A program made the translations under genes and the position numbers. Source: a virus. Taken from it: a DNA stretch of 30,451 nt. The stretch lies in the IMG/VR virus record IMGVR_UViG_3300007541_000116, positions 1 through 30,451 of that record; one strand, given 5' to 3'. The notes beneath the pieces were generated by a model that saw nothing but the letters and a program-made list of their open reading frames with translations, was not told the origin of the DNA and did not search any database. Positions 7,690 through 16,700 of the stretch are shown here, piece by piece. Positions within the stretch are counted from its first letter, which is position 1. The number at the start of each line of letters is the position of its first letter.

Positions 7690-9804
7690 ATGGCAACAAC
7701 GCCTCTAATACGAACACCGCAAGCAGATGGTGGTACATTTTACACATTTTCTTCATCGGCAAGAGACTTATCTAGAACCCTCAATAATGAGAATCTTAGA
7801 TTAGTCTTTTCTAAGTTCGTATTACTTAATCTTCCTGATTTTGATCGCTTAGACTTTAATAGTTTTAGCAGCTATCAAAACTATATGCAATTTGATACCG
7901 TTGACGGTATGATTGCAAATGGAGGATTAAAGGCGGATCCCAATGTTAATTGGACAGAAAGTTTTCAGAATTATGCTCTTAACTTAGAGGAACTGATCAT
8001 TAGTGACACTGGATATGATAATACAACTAATCGTAGTGTAGCTGAAAGAGTGTTTTTTAAGTGGCTAAAAGAAACAGGTGCAATCAGATTTAGAACTGCT
8101 ACTACACTAGAGAGATCCGGTGCAGTGGTTGGACCAAGGTTTGTTGAAGAAGATGAAGTAACTACTGGGTCTGTTCAATACAGAAGAGTTGTGAAATACA
8201 TTGGTGATATTGATATCGTAAATAATGTCGATAAAGCTGGTGAAGCTTATACTGAACTCTATATTAATGTACCTACTGAAGCGGGCGGTACTCCTACAAT
8301 ACTTTTTGAGTCAATTGAAGATAATAACTATCAGCCTGGTCTAAAGATTCAAGGTAATAGTGAATTTATTCTTGGTAGAAATGCATCAACATCACATCCG
8401 CAAGGTTTAGATATAGCAGCATTTTATGATTATGATCAACCGCTATTAGGTGGAGGACCTGCCGGTTACACAGATCCTGATGCAAACTGGATGAATGAGC
8501 CAACACCTCCTACTACCACAGACTCTTATTTTACTGAGCCTGTATCATTTATTGATCCTACGAGTTCGGATATCAGAAAATACCCAGCAGATTATGGAAG
8601 TCCTGCTGGATTTAGTGGTGTTGCATATAGAAGATCAAGACTTGATGGAATTTCTGTTGACTTTAAGCCTAATGATTATCAACAGATTGTTAATAATCCA
8701 CAAGTTAGTACCATACAACAATTTAACGGTAGCGATTTAGCGAGTAGTTTTGAATTTAATGCTGTTCTTGTTTATTATGATATGGTTGACTTAAGCAATA
8801 GCGATAATAATGCAACCAATCTATATGGGATTCTTCTTCTTGATAATATCACGCCAACAACAGATGGTGGATTTATTCAAAGAGTACCTAAATTTAAGCC
8901 AAACCCTGTTACAGGACAGAATGGTAATTCATATGGGTTTAAACTTAACCTAAGATTTGATGCTTCACCTGGTACTGCTGGCATTGATACAATAGTTAAT
9001 GACTATAATACATTCTCAATGGGTCTGTTTGCAGATGCTACTGCACAGCTCCAAGAATCGGCAAGAATATTTCAAACGCAACAGCTTGAGATATCAGATT
9101 TAAAGCAAAGAGTACAAGGATTAGAAAATGTAATTAGCACAGTAAGTCAATTGTCATTTTTACAAAGTCAAATTGATAGTTTACAAAATCAAATTGATAA
9201 TGCATCTCTTGCATTTGCAGATGGGGCAAATCTTCTTGATCTTATTGCAAAAAATGCAGATGAAATACAAGCATTGGCAAATGGACAAGTTTCAACAACA
9301 CTTCAATATAATACCGATGTATTAAGACAAGGGTTTGGTATAATTGTTGATAAGACTGTACCTAACCAGGTTACATTATCATTAGGTTCACAAGAATATG
9401 CTATAATGGAACCTCTTGATATTAATGAAGATCCAATTACACCATCTTTACCTCTTAACATAAATGTTGCAACACCTTCTGTTTTTGCAGAACTATTGCC
9501 ATTTACAAATATGCTTAGGATTGATACACAGAATACAGCAGGTGGAGATTTATTAATTTACATAGATGATAGTGCTACGCAATTTAAAACTGGTCAAGTC
9601 ATACGAATTGTTTTTAATAACACGCTGAATATAGGTTCAAGAAATATCAAAATCTTTACAGATTCTTTAAACAGGTTGAACACTGGTGTTTATGGTGTAC
9701 AGGTTGCTAACATAACAAGTAGTGATATTTCATCTAAACCTATTATTGAGATTACTTGTCTTGAACAAGGCATACTTAGATTTGCCGTTGACATTATTAA
9801 ATAA
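7690..9804 (+). CDS. Large virion protein, probably baseplate or tail appendage, with trimer-type coiled coil
   Basis: The 704-aa product has a beta-rich, Asn/Thr/Asp-rich N-terminal two thirds, a coiled-coil-like segment at about residues 450-545 (LEISDLKQRVQGLENVISTV and following heptads with SQIDSLQNQIDNA), and a small beta domain at the C-terminus. The heptad segment contains a near-perfect 20-nt direct repeat of period 21 nt (9159-9199), meaning one heptad was duplicated. A beta domain, coiled-coil stalk and beta domain layout is usual for trimeric baseplate spikes and fibres. I see no T4 gp8-gp12 homology. Assignment to the virion is by composition and neighbours; the exact role is unknown. 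Confidence 0.55.
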   Translation: MATTPLIRTPQADGGTFYTFSSSARDLSRTLNNENLRLVFSKFVLLNLPDFDRLDFNSFSSYQNYMQFDTVDGMIANGGLKADPNVNWTESFQNYALNLEELIISDTGYDNTTNRSVAERVFFKWLKETGAIRFRTATTLERSGAVVGPRFVEEDEVTTGSVQYRRVVKYIGDIDIVNNVDKAGEAYTELYINVPTEAGGTPTILFESIEDNNYQPGLKIQGNSEFILGRNASTSHPQGLDIAAFYDYDQPLLGGGPAGYTDPDANWMNEPTPPTTTDSYFTEPVSFIDPTSSDIRKYPADYGSPAGFSGVAYRRSRLDGISVDFKPNDYQQIVNNPQVSTIQQFNGSDLASSFEFNAVLVYYDMVDLSNSDNNATNLYGILLLDNITPTTDGGFIQRVPKFKPNPVTGQNGNSYGFKLNLRFDASPGTAGIDTIVNDYNTFSMGLFADATAQLQESARIFQTQQLEISDLKQRVQGLENVISTVSQLSFLQSQIDSLQNQIDNASLAFADGANLLDLIAKNADEIQALANGQVSTTLQYNTDVLRQGFGIIVDKTVPNQVTLSLGSQEYAIMEPLDINEDPITPSLPLNINVATPSVFAELLPFTNMLRIDTQNTAGGDLLIYIDDSATQFKTGQVIRIVFNNTLNIGSRNIKIFTDSLNRLNTGVYGVQVANITSSDISSKPIIEITCLEQGILRFAVDIIK
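9159..9199 (+). repeat. Tandem heptad-encoding repeat, period 21 nt
   Basis: TTTACAAAGTCAAATTGATA at 9159-9178 recurs as TTTACAAAATCAAATTGATA at 9180-9199, one mismatch in 20. The period of 21 nt equals seven codons, one coiled-coil heptad, so this looks like a recent stalk extension by slippage or unequal exchange. Confidence 0.7.
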
Positions 9805-9820
9805 ATAACAAAACTGCTGA

Positions 9821-12800
9821 ATGGCTGAACAAAATTCAATATCAACTCTTTTACCTGAGCTCCTGAGGCTTTTTAATAACTCTCTAGAAAGTTTTGAGAA
9901 GGTTAATGAGGCTATTACGTCTAGTCAAGAATCAGTAACCATTGACTTACAAGCTAACGATGGCACCATAACAAAAGTGACAATACCTAGTTTTGGATTT
10001 CTTAAAAATTCTATAGATAGGCTTAATACGAATATAAACACCATTACAAATGTTAGTGGTGCAGGTAGTTCATTAAGACTGCCTGACGGGTCTTTTAGAA
10101 AGCTTGTTTTATCTAAATTACCAACAGAAGCACAGGACCTAAGTGAACTTAATTCGGTAAATAGCTTTAATATTAAGTCTAATTGGTTTTTTGAAGACCT
10201 AATTAACCCTCTGTTATATGTAACATTTAACATAACTGGGCAAGCTCCAATTGATACCGAGCGAGCAATTGTTAAAAGATACATTCTTGATGCAAACACA
10301 CAAGCAAAGAGAAATTATTTTGCAAATAATCTAAAAGGAAGATCTGATATTTCATATAATCAATTTTTACAAGATATTGTCGAAAGAAACATTTCATATG
10401 TTCTTGATGAATCTGTTATTGATTTACCGCCAAGAGTAAAAAGATATAGCGGTAAGTTTAGTGTAATCCGAATTTCAACTGTTGATGTAACCGAGGAAGT
10501 TAATGGCGTGACACAAACAGTACAAAAGAAACTATACAAGCTTAATAAACTATCGTATAGTGATTCTGAAGCAGATTTTTCAGACACCATTCAAATTAAG
10601 GTTGGTGATAGTCTTGAGGTTGTATCTAACCCGATTGATACCAGGTATAGAGTATTGCAAGTTGACAGCAGTACAAATTCCGTTGTGCTTGAATTAGTAG
10701 AAGGATCTAAAGCCATAGGAATCGGTGCAGATGTATTAAAAATAGGTTCAAATCTTAATGATAACCTTGAAATTGATGTAGCTGTTGGTTTTGATGAAAG
10801 ATGCGTTGTTTTTATTAAACCAATTGACCCAGATTCAAAAATACCCGCGGTTAACTGGTCACCTGGTAGTGCCTTTTACACAAGTGAGCTTACTACAATT
10901 AATGATGGTGGTAATGAACAAACCTTAGCTGAATTCTATCAAAATTCTGCTGTTGATTTTGGAAGATTTCTTCTTTCTTTTGCGGATGATAAGATACCTA
11001 CAAGCAGAGAAGGTTTAACACCAAATGCTCCTATTATTGAAAGTGATGATTTTGAAGTTAGACTTGTTAATGGACAGGTTACCAATTCTGATACGATTGT
11101 TCAATTACAAGATCTAAATGATCAAAAGAATAGTTTACAAGCATCTCTTAAGGAATTGGATTCAGCAATTGCTCAAAAGAAGACAAGAATCCAAACCACA
11201 AATTATCGTAGTAATGTTGAAAGAGATGCAGATAAAAATGAATTACAAGGTTTAATTACCGAAAGAAGTACACAAGCAGAACTGTTTTCGTCGGTTGTTA
11301 AAGAAATTGCAGCAAGAGCGCAGGGTGAGTCTGTTCAAAGTATTTTACCTAAGTATAGAGTTAGAGGATTTTGGAGAATGCCTGAAGAGAAATCTTCACC
11401 ATCAACCGGAGTACAGAGTATAATTAAATTTGTTGTAAGATATCGTTATCTATCACAAGATGGTGCCGCAAACCCGGTTGACCAATTTACATTCCAGGAT
11501 GGAAATAGCAGAAGCCAAGGCGCATTTTCAAATTATGAACAATTTGAAACTGTTATTAGACCTAGAGTTAAAAACTCAATCACAGGTAAATTTGAGTGGG
11601 CGCCAATCAATAATGAAAATGCTGATGAAATCAATATCAACCAATTAGACATTGCTATCAGAAAGGGTGAGATTGTAGAAATTCAAATTAAGTCAGTTTC
11701 AGAGGCAGGCTATCCAGCAAATCCTCTTATGAGTGATTGGTCAGACCCAGTTAGAGTTGAGTTCCCTGCTGATTTAAGTTCTGATAGTGCAGTTGACGCC
11801 ATTCTTGAACAAAACAGAGAAGATCTTGCAAAAGTAAATCTTGAAGAAGATCTGAACTCTAAAGGTATTAATGAACATTTAGCAACACAATTTACTGCAA
11901 ACGAAACCTTCTTTGCTCATACTGCTAATGTTATTGCTTCCGGATTCTTATCAGATAGCCAATCACCAATTAGTTTATTTGATAAGCTTGCACAAATCCA
12001 ATCGCAATTAGATGAATTTGCTGAGATTCTTAGAAGAGCTGCAGGTGAACTTAAAGTTTCTCTTATCGATGATCAAGGTAATGAAATCAGGGTTCTTAGA
12101 GATACTGTCACCAAGGTATTTGCTGGATTCTATTCACAGGAAGTTGAAAACTTGGATGATCCAAGGGGTGCAATTATATCTAAGACATTCTTTATAAACC
12201 TATCCAATGTTGAACAAACAACATTACAACTTATTGCAAGAGTTACTGGTAGTAGAACAAGAATGGTAAAACAATCAGAGAACCCCGGGTTTAGTTTATC
12301 CGAAGCATCATCAGGTTCTGTTATACTTCCTGCTACATATCCATATCTTGATAATAGTGCAAGTAATCAGAGCGATGGTGCTGCAACATATGCAACGAAT
12401 GATAGTGATTATAATACTTTACGCAAGTATGACCTAACTCCTATTCTTTTAACTGCTCCTGAAGTAAGTGCAGATAATCCACACGGTCAGATTAAATCGG
12501 TTGTTCCATTCCAATCTGCACAAGCAAAGAATCAGTTCATTTATTCAAGATATAGAGATGTATCATCAGAAGAAAGTTTCTATAGTTATATAAATCCTGA
12601 TGGAGATTATGTAATTAATCTTGATACTGCTGAAAATTTTTATAGCAGATCGGTACTTGACCTGTTTTCTGGTCCTTATACTGATGCAGATTTTATTTGG
12701 GGTGGAGGATTTGATCTTACTACTGGTGCAATTAGTCAGTCTTCAACATATTCAGGTGGTAATGATGATACTATCGAGATTCACATTGAACACCCATTTC

Positions 12801-13717
12801 TTAGAGCAGCTGGCACATCATCAGCATTCAATACATTTAAGAATGCGTACGAACAGATAACTGGTGATGATGTAACATTTGCAGGCGTATCACTCCCTTT
12901 AACATTATTACAGGTTTCTCAGTTATTTAATGCAGCTAGCGTGATATTTAGACAATCTAAATTTTCACCATTAACATCAGACCAAAGTAGAGGTAAACAG
13001 CAAAACATATACCTAAATGAAAATCTTGTTGATTTAACAGCTCTCCCGGGTACCGGTAATTATCCTACATCGTTAATAAAACTTGATGGAAGTTCACAAA
13101 CATTTGGTCAAAGTCCTACACTAAACATAGATCCATTGACAGCAGGACTTCCTGGATTAGCTACGGTTGAATATGACAGAAATGTTAAAACATCATTTGA
13201 TACATTTGACCAATATCTATTAGGAAGAAGAAGTTGTGGATCATATCTATTTATAGCATCTGATGATCATAACACTATACAAGTTGATGGTGATGCAGTA
13301 CAATCTACAAAACCTATTCAGTTTGGAAGTCAGAATTCACTAAATATACCTCTTGTATTCCAATACCGTATGACTGATTACTTTGGTTCAGGGAGTGGTG
13401 TTGATGGAGGTTTAGGAAATATTGCTGGAGATAGTACAGGATCAACTACAAATCTTACATATTCTAAAAAGATTGGTTTTGACATATATCCTAATGCTAA
13501 TGATGTTTATCAGTTTGATATTGAAGTATTTGCAAAATATAGACCTGATAATCTTAGCATAGATGTATTCCCAGCTGCAACAGTTACAAGAGGTTTACAA
13601 GATCTTGAAAGAACCGTTAGTTCACTCTCACCATCAGTAACAGAAACACGAGTTAATCAACAGGTTAGAGGAGAGCAAGGTTTTTCTAGAAGAAGTACAA
13701 ATTCAAATTCACGATAA
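9821..13717 (+). CDS. Giant virion protein with coiled coils and a fibronectin-III-like segment
   Basis: This 1298-aa product lies in the tail gene cluster. The N-terminus is helical (LLPELLRLFNNSLESFEKVN). A coiled-coil segment lies at about residues 430-500 (LKELDSAIAQKKTRIQ). A fibronectin-III-like stretch follows, at about 510-650, with strands such as KYRVRGFWRMPE and IKFVVRYRYLSQDG and the typical ending EIQIKSVSEAGYP...LSDWSDPVRVEFP-like pattern. More helices follow (about 660-780) and then a long beta-rich C-terminal half. I infer a baseplate periphery or fibre protein. No T4 homologue is recognised. The leader carries ATAAATA at 9801-9807. The stop is followed by a 47-nt gap that folds as a stem-loop. 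Confidence 0.5.
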   Translation: MAEQNSISTLLPELLRLFNNSLESFEKVNEAITSSQESVTIDLQANDGTITKVTIPSFGFLKNSIDRLNTNINTITNVSGAGSSLRLPDGSFRKLVLSKLPTEAQDLSELNSVNSFNIKSNWFFEDLINPLLYVTFNITGQAPIDTERAIVKRYILDANTQAKRNYFANNLKGRSDISYNQFLQDIVERNISYVLDESVIDLPPRVKRYSGKFSVIRISTVDVTEEVNGVTQTVQKKLYKLNKLSYSDSEADFSDTIQIKVGDSLEVVSNPIDTRYRVLQVDSSTNSVVLELVEGSKAIGIGADVLKIGSNLNDNLEIDVAVGFDERCVVFIKPIDPDSKIPAVNWSPGSAFYTSELTTINDGGNEQTLAEFYQNSAVDFGRFLLSFADDKIPTSREGLTPNAPIIESDDFEVRLVNGQVTNSDTIVQLQDLNDQKNSLQASLKELDSAIAQKKTRIQTTNYRSNVERDADKNELQGLITERSTQAELFSSVVKEIAARAQGESVQSILPKYRVRGFWRMPEEKSSPSTGVQSIIKFVVRYRYLSQDGAANPVDQFTFQDGNSRSQGAFSNYEQFETVIRPRVKNSITGKFEWAPINNENADEININQLDIAIRKGEIVEIQIKSVSEAGYPANPLMSDWSDPVRVEFPADLSSDSAVDAILEQNREDLAKVNLEEDLNSKGINEHLATQFTANETFFAHTANVIASGFLSDSQSPISLFDKLAQIQSQLDEFAEILRRAAGELKVSLIDDQGNEIRVLRDTVTKVFAGFYSQEVENLDDPRGAIISKTFFINLSNVEQTTLQLIARVTGSRTRMVKQSENPGFSLSEASSGSVILPATYPYLDNSASNQSDGAATYATNDSDYNTLRKYDLTPILLTAPEVSADNPHGQIKSVVPFQSAQAKNQFIYSRYRDVSSEESFYSYINPDGDYVINLDTAENFYSRSVLDLFSGPYTDADFIWGGGFDLTTGAISQSSTYSGGNDDTIEIHIEHPFLRAAGTSSAFNTFKNAYEQITGDDVTFAGVSLPLTLLQVSQLFNAASVIFRQSKFSPLTSDQSRGKQQNIYLNENLVDLTALPGTGNYPTSLIKLDGSSQTFGQSPTLNIDPLTAGLPGLATVEYDRNVKTSFDTFDQYLLGRRSCGSYLFIASDDHNTIQVDGDAVQSTKPIQFGSQNSLNIPLVFQYRMTDYFGSGSGVDGGLGNIAGDSTGSTTNLTYSKKIGFDIYPNANDVYQFDIEVFAKYRPDNLSIDVFPAATVTRGLQDLERTVSSLSPSVTETRVNQQVRGEQGFSRRSTNSNSR

Positions 13718-13764
13718 CCAATAGCTCTTCTTGATTCAGGATAAATAAAAAAAGAGTTTATTGG
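13718..13764 (+). promoter_or_regulatory. Stem-loop occupying the whole intergenic gap
   Basis: The 5' arm CCAATAGCTCTT (13718-13729) starts right after the upstream stop. The 3' arm AAGAGTTTATTGG (13752-13764) ends right at the next ATG. They pair over 12 bp, with one G-U pair and one bulged T. The 22-nt A-rich loop contains ATAAATA. The fold could be an RNA processing or stability element or a translation-control hairpin. No U-tract follows, so an ordinary intrinsic terminator is unlikely. Confidence 0.5.
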
Positions 13765-16700
13765 ATGGTTGAAAAAATATTGGATAAGTCTTCACATTCA
13801 CTTGTAAGAACTAATCCTAAGCTGACCACAAATGTTAAAGTTGTAAGTAATGGCTCTGACATTTTTTTAGAGTCATTTAGTGCGAATTCACAACTAGCAT
13901 CTTCTAGGTTTAAGTCATTTAAAGTTAATCCTAACTCAACTTATGATAAGGATATTTATAGATTTTATCAGGAAGGTAAATTTCCTAAAGAGTTAGCTTT
14001 TGAGGTATTTCAAAAATATGAAGATTTGAGTGTTCTTAATTCATATGATTCCCAGTATGAAATGTTTTATTCCGCAGGTGCAGAATCAATTTCGTCTGAA
14101 TCATATCCAGAAGATTTAGGCATATTGGCACCACTTTGGTTAAATGAACAGATACCTAATTATTTTGTTATTTTTAGATTAGATAACCCGGCTGCTATAA
14201 ACAATCTTAATTCAACCGATCCTAATGCCAATGAATTTTCTGCACAGACATCAATTGATTTTGAGAAATTTGTTCTCGAAAATTGTACAGCAATTAAAAC
14301 TTTTGACCTAACTGAAAACTCAAATCTTGGTAAGTACATTAGAAATTATAGATTTCAACAAAACTTCCCAATTGCACCATTAACCACAAGCTGGAGAAGC
14401 GATGAGCCTATTCTTTGGAATGGGATTTCATATCGAAATGGAGGTTTTACTAGTGTTGGTGAATATTCATATGAAGATTTAATTACAAGGGATAATACTA
14501 TTATTCAAAATGAATACTTTTTTACAAAGGGGTTTGAAAGAAATGGTGTTATACTAGCAAACCTACTTAATCTACAATTTTTATTTAGTGATAATAATGC
14601 AGATGAGTACTCACTGAACAGATACTTTGGTTTATATGTTAATGAAGTTGAGGAAGGTTCATTTGATTTATCAGGTGAAGGTTTTTACAAAGGAACCGAA
14701 AAATCACAAACACCTAAGATTACTTCTATTACTAAAGTGTCTGACCAGCTTAACGAACCGTTTGAGATACAAAATCCAAATGGAGTACTTCTTTACATCG
14801 ACGATACTACAGTTGAAACTGTTACAGGTATACCTACGCAGCAGAGGGTTAATGAAGTTGAATCAATTTTTTATGTAAAAGATAAAAATGATCAATTTCA
14901 TACAATCAAAAAAGGTTCTAAGTGGGGCACAAACCAAATACGATTATTTGATAAGAAAATTGATATTTCAACATTAACAGGTTATAAGAGACCTGATACA
15001 TTTGCCAATGCACAAATCATAAATAAAAGAAGCTCTGCGGTTTGTACATTTAAAGTGCTTGACCAAATGCCCGATGGAGTTTCTATTAAATTCTATGATG
15101 GGTTAAATTATACGGGCGAAGTTGCAGCAAGTAGTTCTTTAGCAGTTACACCAGGTACCAGTTTTCAAGCATTCTTTAATCCTAGTGGAACTGTTGAAGA
15201 AATTGCAAAATCAATATCACTTGCAATCAATGGTGGCATAAATAGAAGTAACCGATTTTTTGAAGCAAGTTATTCAGGAGATACTGTATATGTTAAGAGT
15301 TTATTTACAGGTAGCAGATTTAATAGGTTAAGATTTGAAATTAATTGGGATGAATATCCTGATGCAAATCTGCAATCATATCCAGAAACTAATGAAAGTA
15401 TACAATCAACGAATTTTGTTGGTGGTAATGATGTGATTGGTGGATTATTAAAAGTAGAAAAGGGTGATGAAGACCGTTTCAGAATAGGTAACTTTGTAAA
15501 AACTAAAGGTGGGTATGCAAAAATACTTACTTATGTACCTTATCTAGAAGAACCTATTAAAAGTGCATCCGAGGCTATCATAGGTTATACTGGCATAAAT
15601 GATTATGTTCTTATTGTGATAGATGAATCTGATGTTTTATTAACAGGTTCTAGTCAAGCTGCATTATATTCTGATTTTAAACCAAGCTTTGGTAGATTTT
15701 CATTTTTTCCAATACGAGATTTTGATTTTGATTTTTACAGTGAAGACTATTCCGATTTAGGAGAGCTATCATATGAAAGTTCTTACTATAACAGAACGAA
15801 TGGTACTCAATATATTGGCACTGGTACAAATCCGGACATAAGAAGATTTTATGATGACGGTGGGTTTGCAAACTTAATAGGTTTACTTAGAGATGCAGAT
15901 CCTGACGTTACGTTTGATAATGTTATACTTTCTGAATATGATAGATTAGAAGAAAATTATCTTAAATCACAGGCAATTGCATCAAGAGTTATACCTTACA
16001 TTAATAAGTGGGGATATTATAAAGAAGGTAAGAATGTTAGAAACTTACCGTATAGACTAAGTCTAAGTGAAGCATTTACGCTTTATAATTTTGCGCCAGG
16101 TAAGAGAGCACAATCACAAAGCCCTGATGCATTTTCTCATGAATGGTATTATCTTTCAAAGATTCCAACGTATTTTGGTACCGATGCGATAGAAGAATCG
16201 TGGAGTTACTTTAATGATATACCAGTGGATTCGATTCCTGCTGACCCTAACTCAGGTACACCGCATATTCCTGGGACATTTCAGAATGTAAGTAGAAACT
16301 ACTTTGATGAATATTTTATTGCTGATAAGTTTACTAAAGATTCTGATATTACCCTTATTGATAGACAAATCAGATATGGTAGATTCTTTGGTGGTAACAG
16401 CCAAAACTTTTCCCAAGCTTTTCTAAGAGGCGTAAAGATCATTGCTAAGAAAAAGGCATTAAATTCAAATAAAGCTAATTTTAATGCAAAGAAACTTGCA
16501 TATGTAAGAGACGGTAGTTTTAATGATTATAAGTTTTCTGCTATGATGGTGGTTAATTCACCGGATAAACCTAAGACTGAAATTAAGTTTATCAAAAATG
16601 AAAAGTGGAAAACTGTGACAATGTTAATCTTCTTAAGCTTATCGGATACTTGTATAAACGGTGGTGAAAATTACATAGACAGAACTTCTCTATATTCTCT

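Noticed and set aside
8495-8740. 81-aa overlapping + strand frame inside the 704-aa gene
   Set aside because: Leu/Ile-rich frame-shifted shadow without its own spacing, start context or motif.
9925-10299. 124-aa open frame on the - strand
   Set aside because: Shadow of the 1298-aa virion gene, with no recognisable domain.
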